A stretch of DNA of 14,677 nucleotides from Clostridium sp. UBA5530 (GTDB lineage Bacteria; Bacillota; Clostridia; Clostridiales; Clostridiaceae), in NCBI GenBank assembly GCA_002423705.1, contig DINW01000039.1, positions 71,020-85,696 of the forward strand, in the 5' to 3' direction. The position numbers and the translations under genes were made by a program. A model generated the notes under the pieces. The model had not been told where the DNA came from, ran no database searches, and saw only the letters and a list, made by a program, of their open reading frames with translations. Positions 14,488 through 14,677 of this stretch are shown here, piece after piece (within the stretch, counting starts at the first letter, position 1; every line of letters starts with the position of its first letter).

Positions 14488-14677
14488 ATGAGCTTAGAAA
14501 AAATGAAAAAAAATCTTAACAATATGAGTATAAAAGGAAAGGTATTTCTTTATTTAATTGGTTTTTGCTCTATCCTTCTAATTCTTTTATGGTGTTTTCA
14601 AATTATCTTTTTAGATAAATTCTATAAGAATATAAAGATAAGAGAGGTTAAAAATAGCGCCATAGAAATAGCGAAAA
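14488..14677 (+). CDS. Sensor histidine kinase, N-terminal part (cut by window end)
   Basis: Sixty-three residues are visible from ATG 14488, with its ribosome binding site GAGGAG overlapping the end of the response regulator gene. They comprise a basic start (MSLEKMKKNLNNMSIKGKV), a first membrane helix (about 20-42, VFLYLIGFCSILLILLWCFQ onward) and the start of an extracellular segment (DKFYKNIKIREVKNSAIEIAK), the usual opening of a membrane histidine kinase. Translational coupling to the regulator supports pairing. The kinase core lies outside the window. Confidence 0.82.
   Translation, partial: MSLEKMKKNLNNMSIKGKVFLYLIGFCSILLILLWCFQIIFLDKFYKNIKIREVKNSAIEIAK

Noticed and set aside
1..14677. 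tRNA, rRNA, transposase or integrase genes
   Set aside because: I saw no CCA-ended cloverleaf, no rRNA-like stretch and no transposase or recombinase motif on either strand.

Overview
The window is AT-rich DNA from a low-GC Gram-positive anaerobe, most likely Clostridium sensu lato. The evidence is the codon use, strong AGGAGG-type ribosome binding sites, several TTG/GTG starts, a sortase-type wall anchor, a sigma-54/PTS-type activator and an AGCS amino-acid symporter. The species cannot be named from this sequence alone.

Bases 1-4305 (+) form a tight peptidase cluster: the 3' part of a PepV-like M20 dipeptidase gene that looks chimeric and internally deleted, a degenerate M42 aminopeptidase-like protein that has lost key active-site residues, an intact M42 aminopeptidase, and an intact PepV-like dipeptidase. 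A bidirectional hairpin (4317-4355) separates it from the convergent gene that follows.

Bases 4367-8421 form a self-contained sigma-54 regulatory unit. A LevR-like enhancer-binding activator (-) that stops at the end of its first PRD domain lies divergent to a three-gene operon (+): N4-(beta-N-acetylglucosaminyl)-L-asparaginase-like Ntn hydrolase, CutC-family protein, and a lone lactose/cellobiose-type PTS IIA. Between them are two identical-format dyads (TGTAT-N9-ATACA, 32 bp apart) and a sigma-54 promoter with exact GG-N10-GC spacing. The likely theme is glycoasparagine or amino-sugar use under PTS control.

Bases 8422-10877 hold the operon terminator and a cell-wall-anchored beta-helix surface protein with seven VYGG repeats. 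Its start is out of frame with its best ribosome binding site by one base, next to a run of seven A residues, so it may be phase variable or broken.

Bases 10947-13147 (-) carry a NUDIX hydrolase and a sodium:alanine (AGCS) symporter. Bases 13233-14677 (+) carry a soluble P-type-ATPase-like HAD protein, an OmpR-family response regulator and the start of its histidine kinase, cut by the window end.

The least explained feature is a family of structured intergenic elements of about 70-110 bases (6223-6292, 7342-7449, 11471-11570 on the minus strand, and a doubtful copy at 8427-8540). They share a hairpin followed by a near-constant tail (CAGC-TAC-ACCC, then GATAAGCTCAACTAA) and the three clear copies lie in sense upstream of genes. 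I could not match them to a riboswitch or mobile-element family that I know.
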